This document shows positions 55,401 to 64,000 of a stretch of DNA of 64,000 bases, one piece after another. The DNA is from Parapristionchus giblindavisi. Its lineage: Eukaryota > Nematoda > Chromadorea > Rhabditida > Diplogasteridae. The position numbers and the translations under genes are program-made. The notes beneath the pieces are model-generated. The model was not told where the DNA came from and ran no database searches. It saw nothing but the letters and a program-made list of their open reading frames with translations. The DNA lies in assembly GCA_943737045.1 (NCBI GenBank), contig CALSFV010000004.1:383501-447500 (forward strand). Reading direction: 5' to 3'. The stretch's first letter is position 1; the number at the start of each line of letters is the position of its first letter.

Positions 55401-58400
55401 AGATGTGGCGGGTTTTCGAAATTTGAAAACTCGATTTTCACCGAAAAAAATGGAGCGACCTAGGACCAATGTTAGTGTCGATTAATTATAAGTATAAATA
55501 GACAACAAAAACTGGCTATACGACGGTCCGGATATCCGATCGCAAACTGATTTTTTTACCTCCTTAAAACATTCTAAAATTAATTAAAATTATAAAACAA
55601 AAAAGTGCAGTCCAATTTTTGTCTCATCTTATAGAGCAAAAAAATCCGCGTCGAATGAGCGACAAAATTGAAAAATCGAAAGATACCTATTTTGAGAAAA
55701 ATGGACCTGAAGATGACCCGAAAATATTTTTGTTTTCGAAACCCCTCATGTTTGTACTCATATTGAAGAGCTTGTCGAGTAGAACAACTTTCATGTTGAA
55801 CGTTTTGTCTGAAACTCATGTACAAGAGAATTACATGAATTAAGATTTACTGGATCCTAATCGTTTAGATTGCTTGTATCTTGAGAACAAACGACTTTCA
55901 TAGAATACGACCAACATGAGAAATGATGTACTCGACGAGTTCTTTAAAATGAGTATAAACATGGCAAGGTTTCGACAACTTCTTTTCATGACCACTTTAG
56001 AGACCATGTTTTTCAGAATAAGGGCCGACAATTTTTTTTCGTGAAACAACAAATTAAGTATGGATTTTTGAGTTCTACAATATAGGCGTGATCAATTTGT
56101 GCACAAAAAATATTTTACTTTCGTTTAACTCAAAATTGGGTGAACAACCGTGTGAATAAATAAAACTCATGTAATTCTCTTGTACACGAGTTTCATACAA
56201 AACGTTCAACATGAAAGTTGTTATACTCGACGAGCTCTTCAATATGAGTACAAACATGAGGGGTTTTGAAAACAAAAATATTTTCGGGTCATCTTCAGGT
56301 CCATTTTTCTCAAAATAGGTATCTTTCGATTTTTCAATTTTTTCGCACATTCGACGCGGAATTTTTTTCTCTATAGGATGCGGCAAAATTTGGAATGCAC
56401 TTTTTTCTTTTAAAAAAATTTTATTTTCGTTTTACTCAAAATTAGCAGGTAAACGTGTGAAACTCTCTTGTACATGAGTTTCAGACATAACGTTCAACAT
56501 GAAAGTTGTTCTACTCGACGAGCTCTTCAATATGAGCACAAACATGAGGGGTTTCGAAAACAAAAATATTTTCCGGTCATCTTCAGGTCCATTTTTCTCA
56601 AAATAGGTATCTTTCGATTTTTCAATTTTTTCGCTCATTCGACGCGGAATTTTTTGCTCTATAAGAAGAGATAAAAATTGGACTGCACTTTTTTTGTTTT
56701 ATAATTTTAATTAATTTTAGAATGTTTTAAGGAGGTAAAAAAATCAGTTTGCGATCGGATCTCCGGACCGTCGTATAGCCAGTTTTTGTTGTCTATTTAT
56801 ACTTATGATTAATCGACACTAACATTGGTCCTAGGTCGCTCCATTTTTTTTCGGTGAAAATCGAGTTGTCAAATTTCGAAAACCCGCCACATCTGTGTTT
56901 CAAGGAACCAGCACAAATGAATACCCATTTTGTGATGGGGACCCATGGGGGTATCCATAAAAAATTTTTGGGCCAAATCGGTGAGGTCGATGTCCGGCAC
57001 TTCCTGGAATCTCACTGAGCCGGTGTCTTAACAAAGCGATGATCATGACATTACAGCATTTTCGTAGTTCTTCTTTTTATTCTATATGTATTATGCACAG
57101 AATATCGTTATTTTCTTTTGACCAAGAAACGATAACATTATTAAATTAAATTATATTATATTATATTATCTAATTGGAAGCGACCACAGATACAGTATAT
57201 TAAATACTTCATGTCCAAAACTATTGCACGAAATAAGCAAAGCAATCAGTAATATTCAAGCCTAAAAATTAAATTATTTCAGGTTCTGCAATCTACACTT
57301 TATGTATGATCCCCAGCCAGAGACTATCGAGAGCGTACGCAACTATTTCATCACGAATCTCCCAAAAATTACCATGGATGCGTATGCTATGGCTGATTAT
57401 TGGGTAATTTTGATTGCCTCACATAAAGAACAAAGCGTGTAAATGAAATTACAGAAACAAATATTGGGTTCTACCAGGGGTGTGCGAAAAAAGATTTTCG
57501 AAAAAAATTCGAAAAACGAAAAATTTTCGATTTTGTATTTCGAAAAAATCGAAAAAATCGAAAAAAATCGAAAAAAAACTTAAATGATATAGAAAACTAA
57601 CTAAAGAATATTTTTTATTGATCTTTTTTTTATTGTTTTCGATTTCTATTGTCAAGTGGATGCTGCCAACTTATCCTGGCAATATGAGTTTGCAATAATA
57701 TGACTATGATAAGTTTTCGGTACTTATTATGAATCCTTTTTCAAACGTATCCCAATCCAGCTGAGCTTCGAGAAAATCGATATTGAAACTCTCTAATTGA
57801 TTCGAAAATCTACATCGTATCTATCTTATCTACTAAACCACACCAGCAGTTGTTTGGAGAGTTGATAGAAGAGTGCATGAACCCATAAGTATGGTTTGTG
57901 TAGGAAGCCTAAGAATTTCCGAATCAACTAGCCGAATTTCAATATCGATTTTCTCGAAACTCAGCTCGATTGGGCAACGTTTGAAATCGGGTTCGTAATC
58001 AGCATCGAAAACAGATCCTAGTCATGCTATTGCCATCTCAAATGATCAGGACGAGTTGCCAGTATCCCCTTGTGAGTCAAGCTCAGTCTTGACAAAATAT
58101 TAAAGGAAATAATGAGTTCTAAATATTTTTTTTTCAATTCAAAAATTAAAATCATTCCGTAATGCCCGCGTTTGGTGAACTTGGCTTACAGTGCGGTTCC
58201 AAAATGTTAAAATTTAATTTAAAAATGCTGTAAATTTTGAATATTTCGAGCATTTTCGTGTAAAGTTTTTTTTCGATTTTTCGAATCTTTTTCGAAAAAT
58301 TTTTCGTCGAAAAAGTTTTTCGAGAAAGTATCGAAAAATCGAAAAAATCGAAAAATCGAAAAACGAAAAATGCACACCCCTGGGTTCTACAACAACAACA

Positions 58401-60981
58401 GAACCCTAAAATAGTTTTAAATAGTAACACTTTTTGTAATATTTAACATAACCCATGTATTGCGTACTACCAAATCATAGGACTGTGCTTTTATCGTATT
58501 CGCAAAATCAGCTCATCGCCTTGCATCTATAATTCTGTAACAATCAAACCGCTATGATCATTCAGAGACCCGACGGATCCTTCAACTTCAAACCGATCCT
58601 TGGAACGCTCGGATTTACTTCTCTGATGGTCATAGGTAAGGGCAACATTATGAAAATATTGAAGCATACGAAAGACACACAGAGAGCTCTAAAATTCCCC
58701 ATCATAGAGCATATTTTTATGATTTATGAGAGCATATGAGAACTATTCGTCTCCTACATCATTTATGTTATTATCAGATTAATCTTCTATACCACACTAT
58801 TAATAACAGTGATGGTCTGAACATCAAAACATCAGTCCTCTGCAAATGATCTTTTAGTTTCTCACGATGATATCTGCCAACCATAACAAACACTCATACG
58901 CTCCAATTAATGTTCATGAACACAACGAAATTATAGATATATTTGTATAGCCAAAGAGCATTTTACTCATGTGCAGTATACACTCACAGAAATAAACCCT
59001 AGCTCATGTACCCCTGCGCACCAAACACTAAACGGTTAGGGTTTGAAGCACTTGCATTTAAGGGTTTTAAAGCCCTACCCTGAGAACCCTTTATACAAGT
59101 GTTTCAAACCCTAACCGTTTAGTGTTTGGTGCACAGGGGTACATGAGCTAGGGTTCATTTCTGTGAGTGTATGTGGTATGGTGTTGCTTTAGGCTGAGCT
59201 AGGGATCAACTGTGACCTCATCAAAATACGTAGCAATTTGTTTATGTTTACTCGTATAGTGCGTCATACGAATGTGAATTGCGTGGTACGAATACCACTA
59301 CACACATTAAATCCCTGGATTAGTCCGTTGTTTGATGGAATCAACGATATGAAAGATTATACGTCTACCGTGTTTCAAGGGAATACCCCAGGGCACGCCA
59401 TGGAAAATCTCTATCGCCAACAATACAACTGTATTTTTAGAGAGGAGTTTCTAACTAAAAATAGTAGGGGTACTATTTTTTTTAACTCTGTTATCTTATT
59501 AGTTATATAAACTACTCATTAATTCAACCATAATGAGCAAATTGATCTGTCAGATGGTTAATGTGGCCTTATTAGAAACGTCACTAGAGAATTTGAGTGC
59601 AATTATGGTCAAACACTCCCACACTCTGAACAAAAATATCAAGTGCTAAGGCTGAAAATCAAACTAAATTTAATTTTAGAATAGTATTCTCTTCAAATGA
59701 TGTTTCGAACATGATATCATTTACACTACGACGATATATTTTTCATCAAAGAGAGAAATAGACGCAGACAGTTGGGGACAAATTTTGATGCGTCTTGTAT
59801 GCAAATTGGGTCCTATTGTAAAAAAGCCACTATTTGTCTTTTGACAAGTTGCCAGCAAACATAACAATTTCCATTTTGTATTAAATACTAACGATTAATC
59901 TATGTAACATCACAAGTCATCGAAACAAGCTTAATTATTGTTTATAAAAATATTAAAAATATTATGATATCATGTATTTACATGAGCGATTAATATAAGA
60001 TTAGCATGTTATTTATTTATGTACACCAAAACAGTGAGTGCGAACAGAAACAAAATATACACTTAAAAATATCCCCCCCCCATGTGCAATACGTGTAAGA
60101 TTTTCTAGGGGTCACAGAATCATGATAATTTACCGTGCTCTAATGTCGTCCAAACATTGCTCATTTCTTTTCAGTTTTCATCATCGTGGCCTACTGTGCC
60201 TTCGGTACCGTAGCCAAATTACGTGGAAACATCTTGAGTTCCAAGTTGATGAGACTCCAGAAACAACTGTTCTACACATTGCTCGCCCAGGTAAAATCAG
60301 AAATATAGAATAAGAATGTACACGAAACAATCAATATCTGCTTCATATTTTGCGAAATTCAACAGCCATTCTTCCATAAACGATATCATATTTTAAAAAT
60401 TTCGTTAGTATTCTGGTCTTAATCGATCTTCGCATCACAGTTCGCCATTCCCGTCACAATCATGTACGTGCCAGTCGCTATTCTGCTATGGCTACCGTTT
60501 CTCAAGCTGAAAATCACAACGTCTCTGTACTTCTTTCCATCGTTGTTCGCCCTGTTCCCGATATTCGATGCCATAGTCATCGTTACCGGAATCAGGGACT
60601 ATCGGTACGCTTTATTTTACTGTTATTTTTGTTCGATGATGTTAGCTGACGTCGTGAAATTTGAAGAAATCTTACAATTCAATCAGTTGTATTCTCGAGT
60701 TTTCTGTATCTATGAACGTCCTAGCGGAGTCTTTGAGATTAGTGTGTAGTAGAAAAAGTTACATCAGATAGAGGTAAAGGTGAACCCCGTTGTTCCAGGA
60801 TCACGAAGTCGAAGTCGAAGGGAGATCACTGTGATAAAAGAAACTTAATTTCAGAGAAGCAGTGCGTGCCCTGTTCCGCAATCCGATGAGTTCATGGTGG
60901 AAGAGGGAACACTCATCGACGATTGGACATTCTTCAGTGAATAAACGACCAAGAGTAGCCCCATTACCTAACACTGTGTAG
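52483..60981 (+). CDS. Str-family seven-transmembrane chemoreceptor (nematode GPCR)
   Basis: Ten exons with matching phases: 52483-52531, 52662-52804, 52995-53051, 53219-53308, 53405-53485, 57283-57403, 58566-58635, 60175-60290, 60441-60604 and 60855-60981; about 340 residues. Str hallmarks: TM1 to loop LNLPLLLMIITRSSKEMGSYK, TM3 region LALHFIYRYAAILG, a pre-TM6 stretch LMRLQKQLFYTLLAQFAIP, TM7 LFPIFDAIVIVTGIRDYR and a cytoplasmic tail ending NTV. These receptors sit in sensory cilia and couple to G proteins, by analogy with C. elegans. Intron 5 is 3.8 kb and holds a mariner relic, a MITE and a 1.77-kb palindrome; other introns carry hairpin and hAT-type MITEs. No lesion in any exon. Confidence 0.85.
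52826..52915. repeat. about 90-bp intronic hairpin element
   Basis: aatttgaaactctacgctct...cggagtgttcaaattt in intron 2 of the receptor. Confidence 0.55.
53105..53195. repeat. about 90-bp intronic hairpin element
   Basis: ttaatttgaaactctctgtg...atgtggagagtcaaataagc in intron 3 of the receptor. The loop tattctgcgag resembles that of the 52826 copy. Confidence 0.55.
53590..55140 (+). pseudogene. mariner transposase relic, split by a MITE
   Basis: The N-terminal part (to about 53905) reads HIRNVILFLFLSS, YPSNVPHITPMRKWVVKFE and FFIEDEDQPGCP, a mariner helix-turn-helix region. After the 53904-54374 insertion: TMTLGVNQCTVVHALHTLG-like, then VNVITGDKRWVLYDYEEP (first catalytic Asp), HDHARYHTKRTTQ (second) and HHPPYSPDLADYGCHLF (third-Asp region). 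Several stops and frame changes. Located in the large intron of the Str-type receptor. Confidence 0.75.
53904..54374. repeat. about 470-bp MITE inserted in the mariner relic
   Basis: GTGTTCAGAACTTGGAAAATG at the left and its complement at the right. The arms carry repeated gaaaatgc units. Target duplication unclear (taatgc against gcataa). Confidence 0.6.
55257..57028. mobile_element. 1.77-kb TA-flanked foldback element in the receptor intron
   Basis: AGACACCGGCTCAGT at the left, inverse at the right, TA at 55255-55256 and 57029-57030. Paired arms include ccggaccgtcgtatagccag and its complement. An inner partial third copy of one arm segment lies around 56160-56370. No transposase. Confidence 0.7.
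57475..58382. mobile_element. 908-bp hAT-type MITE with perfect 8-bp duplication
   Basis: CAGGGGTGTGCGAAAA at the left and TGCACACCCCTG at the right. GGTTCTAC at 57467-57474 and 58383-58390. The ends are runs of tcgaaaaaa. A TAA-type MITE relative is nested at 57653-58072. Confidence 0.8.
57653..58072. repeat. nested MITE, relative of 26938-27369
   Basis: caagtggatgctgccaactt at the left, agtatccccttg at the right. Older and more diverged than the 26.9-kb copy. Confidence 0.6.
58981..59169. repeat. 189-bp TA-flanked palindromic MITE
   Basis: CACTCACAGAAATAAACCC at the left, inverse at the right, TA at 58979-58980 and 59170-59171. Nearly full-length palindrome including tagggtttgaa. Its CACTCAC ends resemble the 46714-47219 element. 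Confidence 0.75.
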
Positions 60982-61155
60982 TTGAACTTTGATGTTTGAT
61001 CTTTGATATAATTACGAACCTCTGATATCATTACGAACGCACTGTACATTGTTGATAAAGCTTTCTCTTTCTGCACATTTTTGATATGATTGACATGTGG
61101 ATCAAGGAACGGATCGCTTTAAAGGTAGCGTTACCTCTCTCAATGATCTTCATTG

Positions 61156-61528
61156 CAGGGCCGTGCGGAAAATTGTTTTCGGAAAATTTCGGAAACGGAA
61201 ATTTTCCGAAATTATTTTTTGGAAAATTCGGAAAATACGGAAAATTTCGGAAAAAATCGAAATTTGCCTCAAAATATATAAATTATCGTATTTAACAAAA
61301 TTATTGTTTTATTGAAGTGAAAATCACAACATCAACAAAGAACAAGATCAAGAACATAATACAACAACAAATAATTAGAAGTCATAACCAAGGATGGGAA
61401 TGTTAGTAGCAATGAAGAGCAATTGATGCAAATTACCGTATACTTGCATATTTTTTTCCCGATTTTTTCTCGGAAAATTCGTAAAATCTGAAAATCGGAA
61501 AACGGAAAACGAAAAATGCACAGCCCTG
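61156..61528. repeat. 373-bp hAT-like MITE
   Basis: CAGGGCCGTGCGGAAAA at the left and TGCACAGCCCTG at the right, with the same layout as 57475-58382. No 8-bp duplication visible (cttcattg against atacgtgc). Confidence 0.55.
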
Positions 61529-61574
61529 ATACGTGCCATTGTAAATTTTGTTAGATTTTTAGAAAAGAAATATG

Positions 61575-61576
<2 letters not shown>

Positions 61577-61630
<54 letters not shown>
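61577..61630. repeat. (AT)n microsatellite
   Basis: About 27 uninterrupted AT repeats. Confidence 0.95.
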
Positions 61631-61634
<4 letters not shown>

Positions 61635-61849
61635 AATTTTTTCTTCAAGAACCTGCATCCTTCCGAAATTGAACAAAAAGACCAGAAGCGAGAGATCGTG
61701 TACAACGAGGAGAATTTTCTCTTTTTTTACCTTTCTTTTCGAAACTTTTAAACGGAACATCACTAGTGAATTGTATAATTTGTTTCTGCATGATTATATA
61801 ATATTAACGACTACAATATTATATTCTTAAGATATTTATCAATTGTACC

Positions 61850-61890
61850 GACCCTTGTGGTGTAGTGGATAAGGCGCTCGCATTTGATTT
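61850..61890 (+). repeat. tRNA 5'-half-like fragment
   Basis: gtggtgtagtggataaggcg is a good tRNA A-box/D-arm, but no B box follows. It abuts a LINE fragment, as in the head of a tRNA-derived SINE. Confidence 0.4.
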
Positions 61891-62276
61891 TTATTCTATT
61901 TTATCGTTGTTTCCCTTCTTCCTCATATCCACTCTCTCTACCTTCATATATCGATCGGTTGCGTGTTTTGAACTTGCGGCCTCTCTCTGAGCGTAGAACA
62001 CTAAACGATCTTGTCCTAGCGAGACAGATCATGACAGGGGAAGTTAATATAGCCATGTCCTCTATGTATTCATTTAGACCGGTTAGATCTCGAGTCAATA
62101 CTTTTGCCATTCATATAGAATTTACCCGTGTCTCTTGTCGTTATCATTCTTTCGCTTTAAGAACCAGTAGATTTTTCAAGAAGTTACCCCCTCACATTAT
62201 TTCTAGTTCTTCCCATAGACAATTCAGATCTCTATTGGTACATTCGAATGTATTAAGTGATCTCATTTCTGTGTAA
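61884..62276 (+). mobile_element. LINE fragment (C-terminus of polymerase)
   Basis: An open frame contains SYIDRLRVLNLRPLSERR, DLVLARQIMTGEVN and RTSRFFKKLPPHI, ending at a stop at 62276. This is the conserved end of non-LTR polymerases, in a divergent subfamily. Confidence 0.6.
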
Positions 62277-62839
62277 AGTTTTGTATATTTGCTCTTCCTT
62301 TAGCACCTATCCATTCCACCTTGTTGCTTATCTCCATTCTGATCTTTGGTCTTGGTCATCTCAACTATCTACAATAACCGAATCCTCACGGTTCCATGCA
62401 GCCTCATCCACTGTTCATTCCATGCAGCTTCGTCCACTGCTCCTTGCTCACGCTCCATGTGCAACCAAGATAATCTACGAGTGGGACCACTGATCAAGTA
62501 TGGAGATCCTTTTCACCCCTCCCCCCCCCCCATTCCCCAACCCCGCCCCGAGTCACCTTTCATTTATTTCTTTCTTCTAGATAGCGAAGTCAATATCATC
62601 ACCTATTTATTTTTGTTCATATAATTTTCATGTGTCGTTGCATGCGTGTGCATGTAGATAAAATATAAATATATAAATATAATTGTGCATCATGGGAATC
62701 GGATTCGGTTTGGGATTCCTAGTCGGAATCGTTATGGTTCGTTATGTTGAGTACAAAGAAGGATTCATTTTTTACTTTCATTCCAACAGATCGAAAAACT
62801 TCTGATAGTAGAACATTGGATCTTCTTCTATCAACTGAA

Positions 62840-63121
62840 TCGATCTTCTCATCCTTGCTGTTCTTTCTCAGTTCTTCCAATACAGCAGCTCGCCCCAATA
62901 CGACGAGTATACACTTTTTGAACATTTTCAATGACTTTTATCAGCTGTTCCTCATGGGGAGACCAAAGTTCAGAACAATTTTCGAGAATGGGACGGACGT
63001 AGGTCATAAACAGGCGAGAGTATAGTTTAGGACTATTGGAGTGGAAAATGCGATAAATATAAGAGCATCTGGATTTCGCTCTGGCGACAATATTACGAAT
63101 GTGAACCGCGAAAGATAAACG
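62840..63121 (-). mobile_element. LINE fragment (post-RT region)
   Basis: The reverse strand reads IVARAKSRCSYIYRIFHS, LYSRLFMTYVRPILENC, LWSPHEEQLIKVIENVQK, then breaks. Close to the 3678-6290 family. Confidence 0.7.
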
Positions 63122-63163
63122 ACTTTACCAACCATCCACTCACCCTCTCTTCTTTCATCAATC

Positions 63164-63944
63164 ATGATCTACTCATTCCTTCTCTTCTCAACTGTTTTCA
63201 TTGCTAATATATTGGCCCAAGAGGAAGCAGCTGCCCCCTTCCCCACCAGCATAAATGGAAACATAGGTTTACAAGGTGCATACTGTTTCTTCTTAAAATT
63301 AAGAGTTTATTGCATAAAACGTTAGATATTACTTGATGGCATTTCAAAAAGTATATACATTTTGATATTGTTTTATTACGGTATTCTTATTTCCAGGCAG
63401 TGGATACGGTGACGTCTACGGTGGAAAAGTGAAAGAGGGTATATATGGGGCGGGTGGAAGAGTTGGAGGAGGTTTGAATCTTCTTGGAACTGCTGGACTT
63501 GGAAGAAAGAAGAGACAGGTATGCAATACAAGAATATATTCGAAATATTCTTGACTGTTAAAATTATTGTTTTTTTTGCAGTCCGCGACAGCTGGAGCTT
63601 ACGCAAATGCCGCTGGACCTAATGCTCAAGCTACCGCTGTAAGTTATAGAAATTTCATTGAATATCTGAAATATCTTTCTATTCAATTTTTTCTTTATAT
63701 TACTTATTGATTAGTCTCTATTATTCAGAATGCCGTAGCGATCAGTGGACCTGCTGCTGCTCCCGAAGCTCCTGCACAAGAGGACGCTGCAGCCAGGAAG
63801 AAGAGACAGGTACATCATAAGAAATATATAAGAATTTAGATTAATATTCCTAATAATGAGGACCAAAATTATATAATACTTATTCAGACAGCCACCGCTG
63901 GAGCCTACGCAAACGCCAATGGCCCTAATGCTCAAGCTACGGCT
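63164..63944 (+). CDS. secreted repeat precursor with RKKRQ sites (5' part; continues past the window)
   Basis: Exons 63164-63275 (signal peptide MIYSFLLFSTVFIANILAQ), 63397-63518 (Gly-rich, GGRVGGGLNLLG, ending GRKKRQ), 63582-63638 (SATAGAYANAAGPNAQATA), 63729-63809 (NAVAISGPAAAPEAP..ending RKKRQ) and 63888-63944 (TATAGAYANANGPNAQATA). From exon 3 on, every exon is phase 0 and a multiple of three (57, 81, 57 nt), so the gene is built of alternating duplicated exons. RKKR|Q would suit furin-like cleavage, giving short Ala/Gly/Asn-rich peptides. It could be a processed peptide precursor or an extracellular matrix/cuticle component. The end is outside the window. Confidence 0.75.
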
Positions 63945-64000
63945 GTAAGTTGCTATTTGCATTAAACTTTGCGTCGTTGGCTAAATTTCATAGTGATGCT

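Noticed and set aside
59238..59510. 90-codon plus-strand frame in a receptor intron
   Set aside because: No family recognised and no splice context; treated as chance.
62691..62800. MGIGFGLGFLVGIVMVRYVE membrane-like start
   Set aside because: Attractive hydrophobic start, but it runs into the antisense LINE fragment without a convincing splice donor or continuation.

Overview
The window looks like nuclear DNA of a free-living rhabditid or diplogastrid-type nematode. It is AT-rich, with small exons, mostly short introns and variable TTTCAG/TTGCAG-like acceptors. It carries a complete Str-type serpentine chemoreceptor, ionotropic-receptor-like genes, a family of small secreted cysteine-rich proteins with a PAN/CW-like segment, and dense CR1/Jockey-like non-LTR and MITE debris. 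The species cannot be fixed from the sequence alone. Splice models were built by hand, checking that intron phases join.

From 1 to about 46.7 kb the window is a tandem array of a roughly 21-23 kb unit. Each unit has one ionotropic glutamate-receptor-like gene (minus strand) followed by small cysteine-rich secreted-protein genes: one on plus, then three on minus. Unit 1: receptor A (1-2090, partial relic), plus gene 3437-7484, minus genes at 8.35-11.0 (broken), 11.7-12.8 and 14.5-15.6 kb (broken). Unit 2: receptor B (16.6-23.0 kb, pseudogene), plus gene 24.4-25.8, minus genes 26.7-28.3, 28.8-30.2, a relic at 33.7-34.0 and a mucin-linker version at 35.1-37.0 kb. Then receptor C (41.3-46.7 kb), the only copy with all 11 exons. 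Insertions present in one copy and absent from another give precise empty sites, target duplications and a relative chronology.

From 47 kb onward: a quiet stretch; a 1.65-kb palindromic TA-flanked element; a ten-exon Str-family receptor (52.48-60.98 kb) whose largest intron has collected a dead mariner, a MITE and a 1.77-kb palindrome; hAT-type MITEs; LINE 3' fragments; and at the right edge a secreted repeat protein with alternating 57- and 81-nt phase-0 exons and RKKRQ processing-like sites, running off the window.

Mobile DNA includes a 5'-truncated LINE with an open reading frame, a DIRS-type reverse transcriptase/RNase H element with a zinc-knuckle gag, terminal inverted repeats and no visible recombinase, five long near-complete palindromes, MITEs with TA, TTA/TAA, TTAA or 8-bp target duplications, a roughly 100-bp hairpin family in gene introns, and several tRNA-like pol III modules, most of them inside MITEs. 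The repeated pairing of a receptor with small secreted cysteine-rich proteins is the best candidate for an undescribed biological system here; a functional link is inference.
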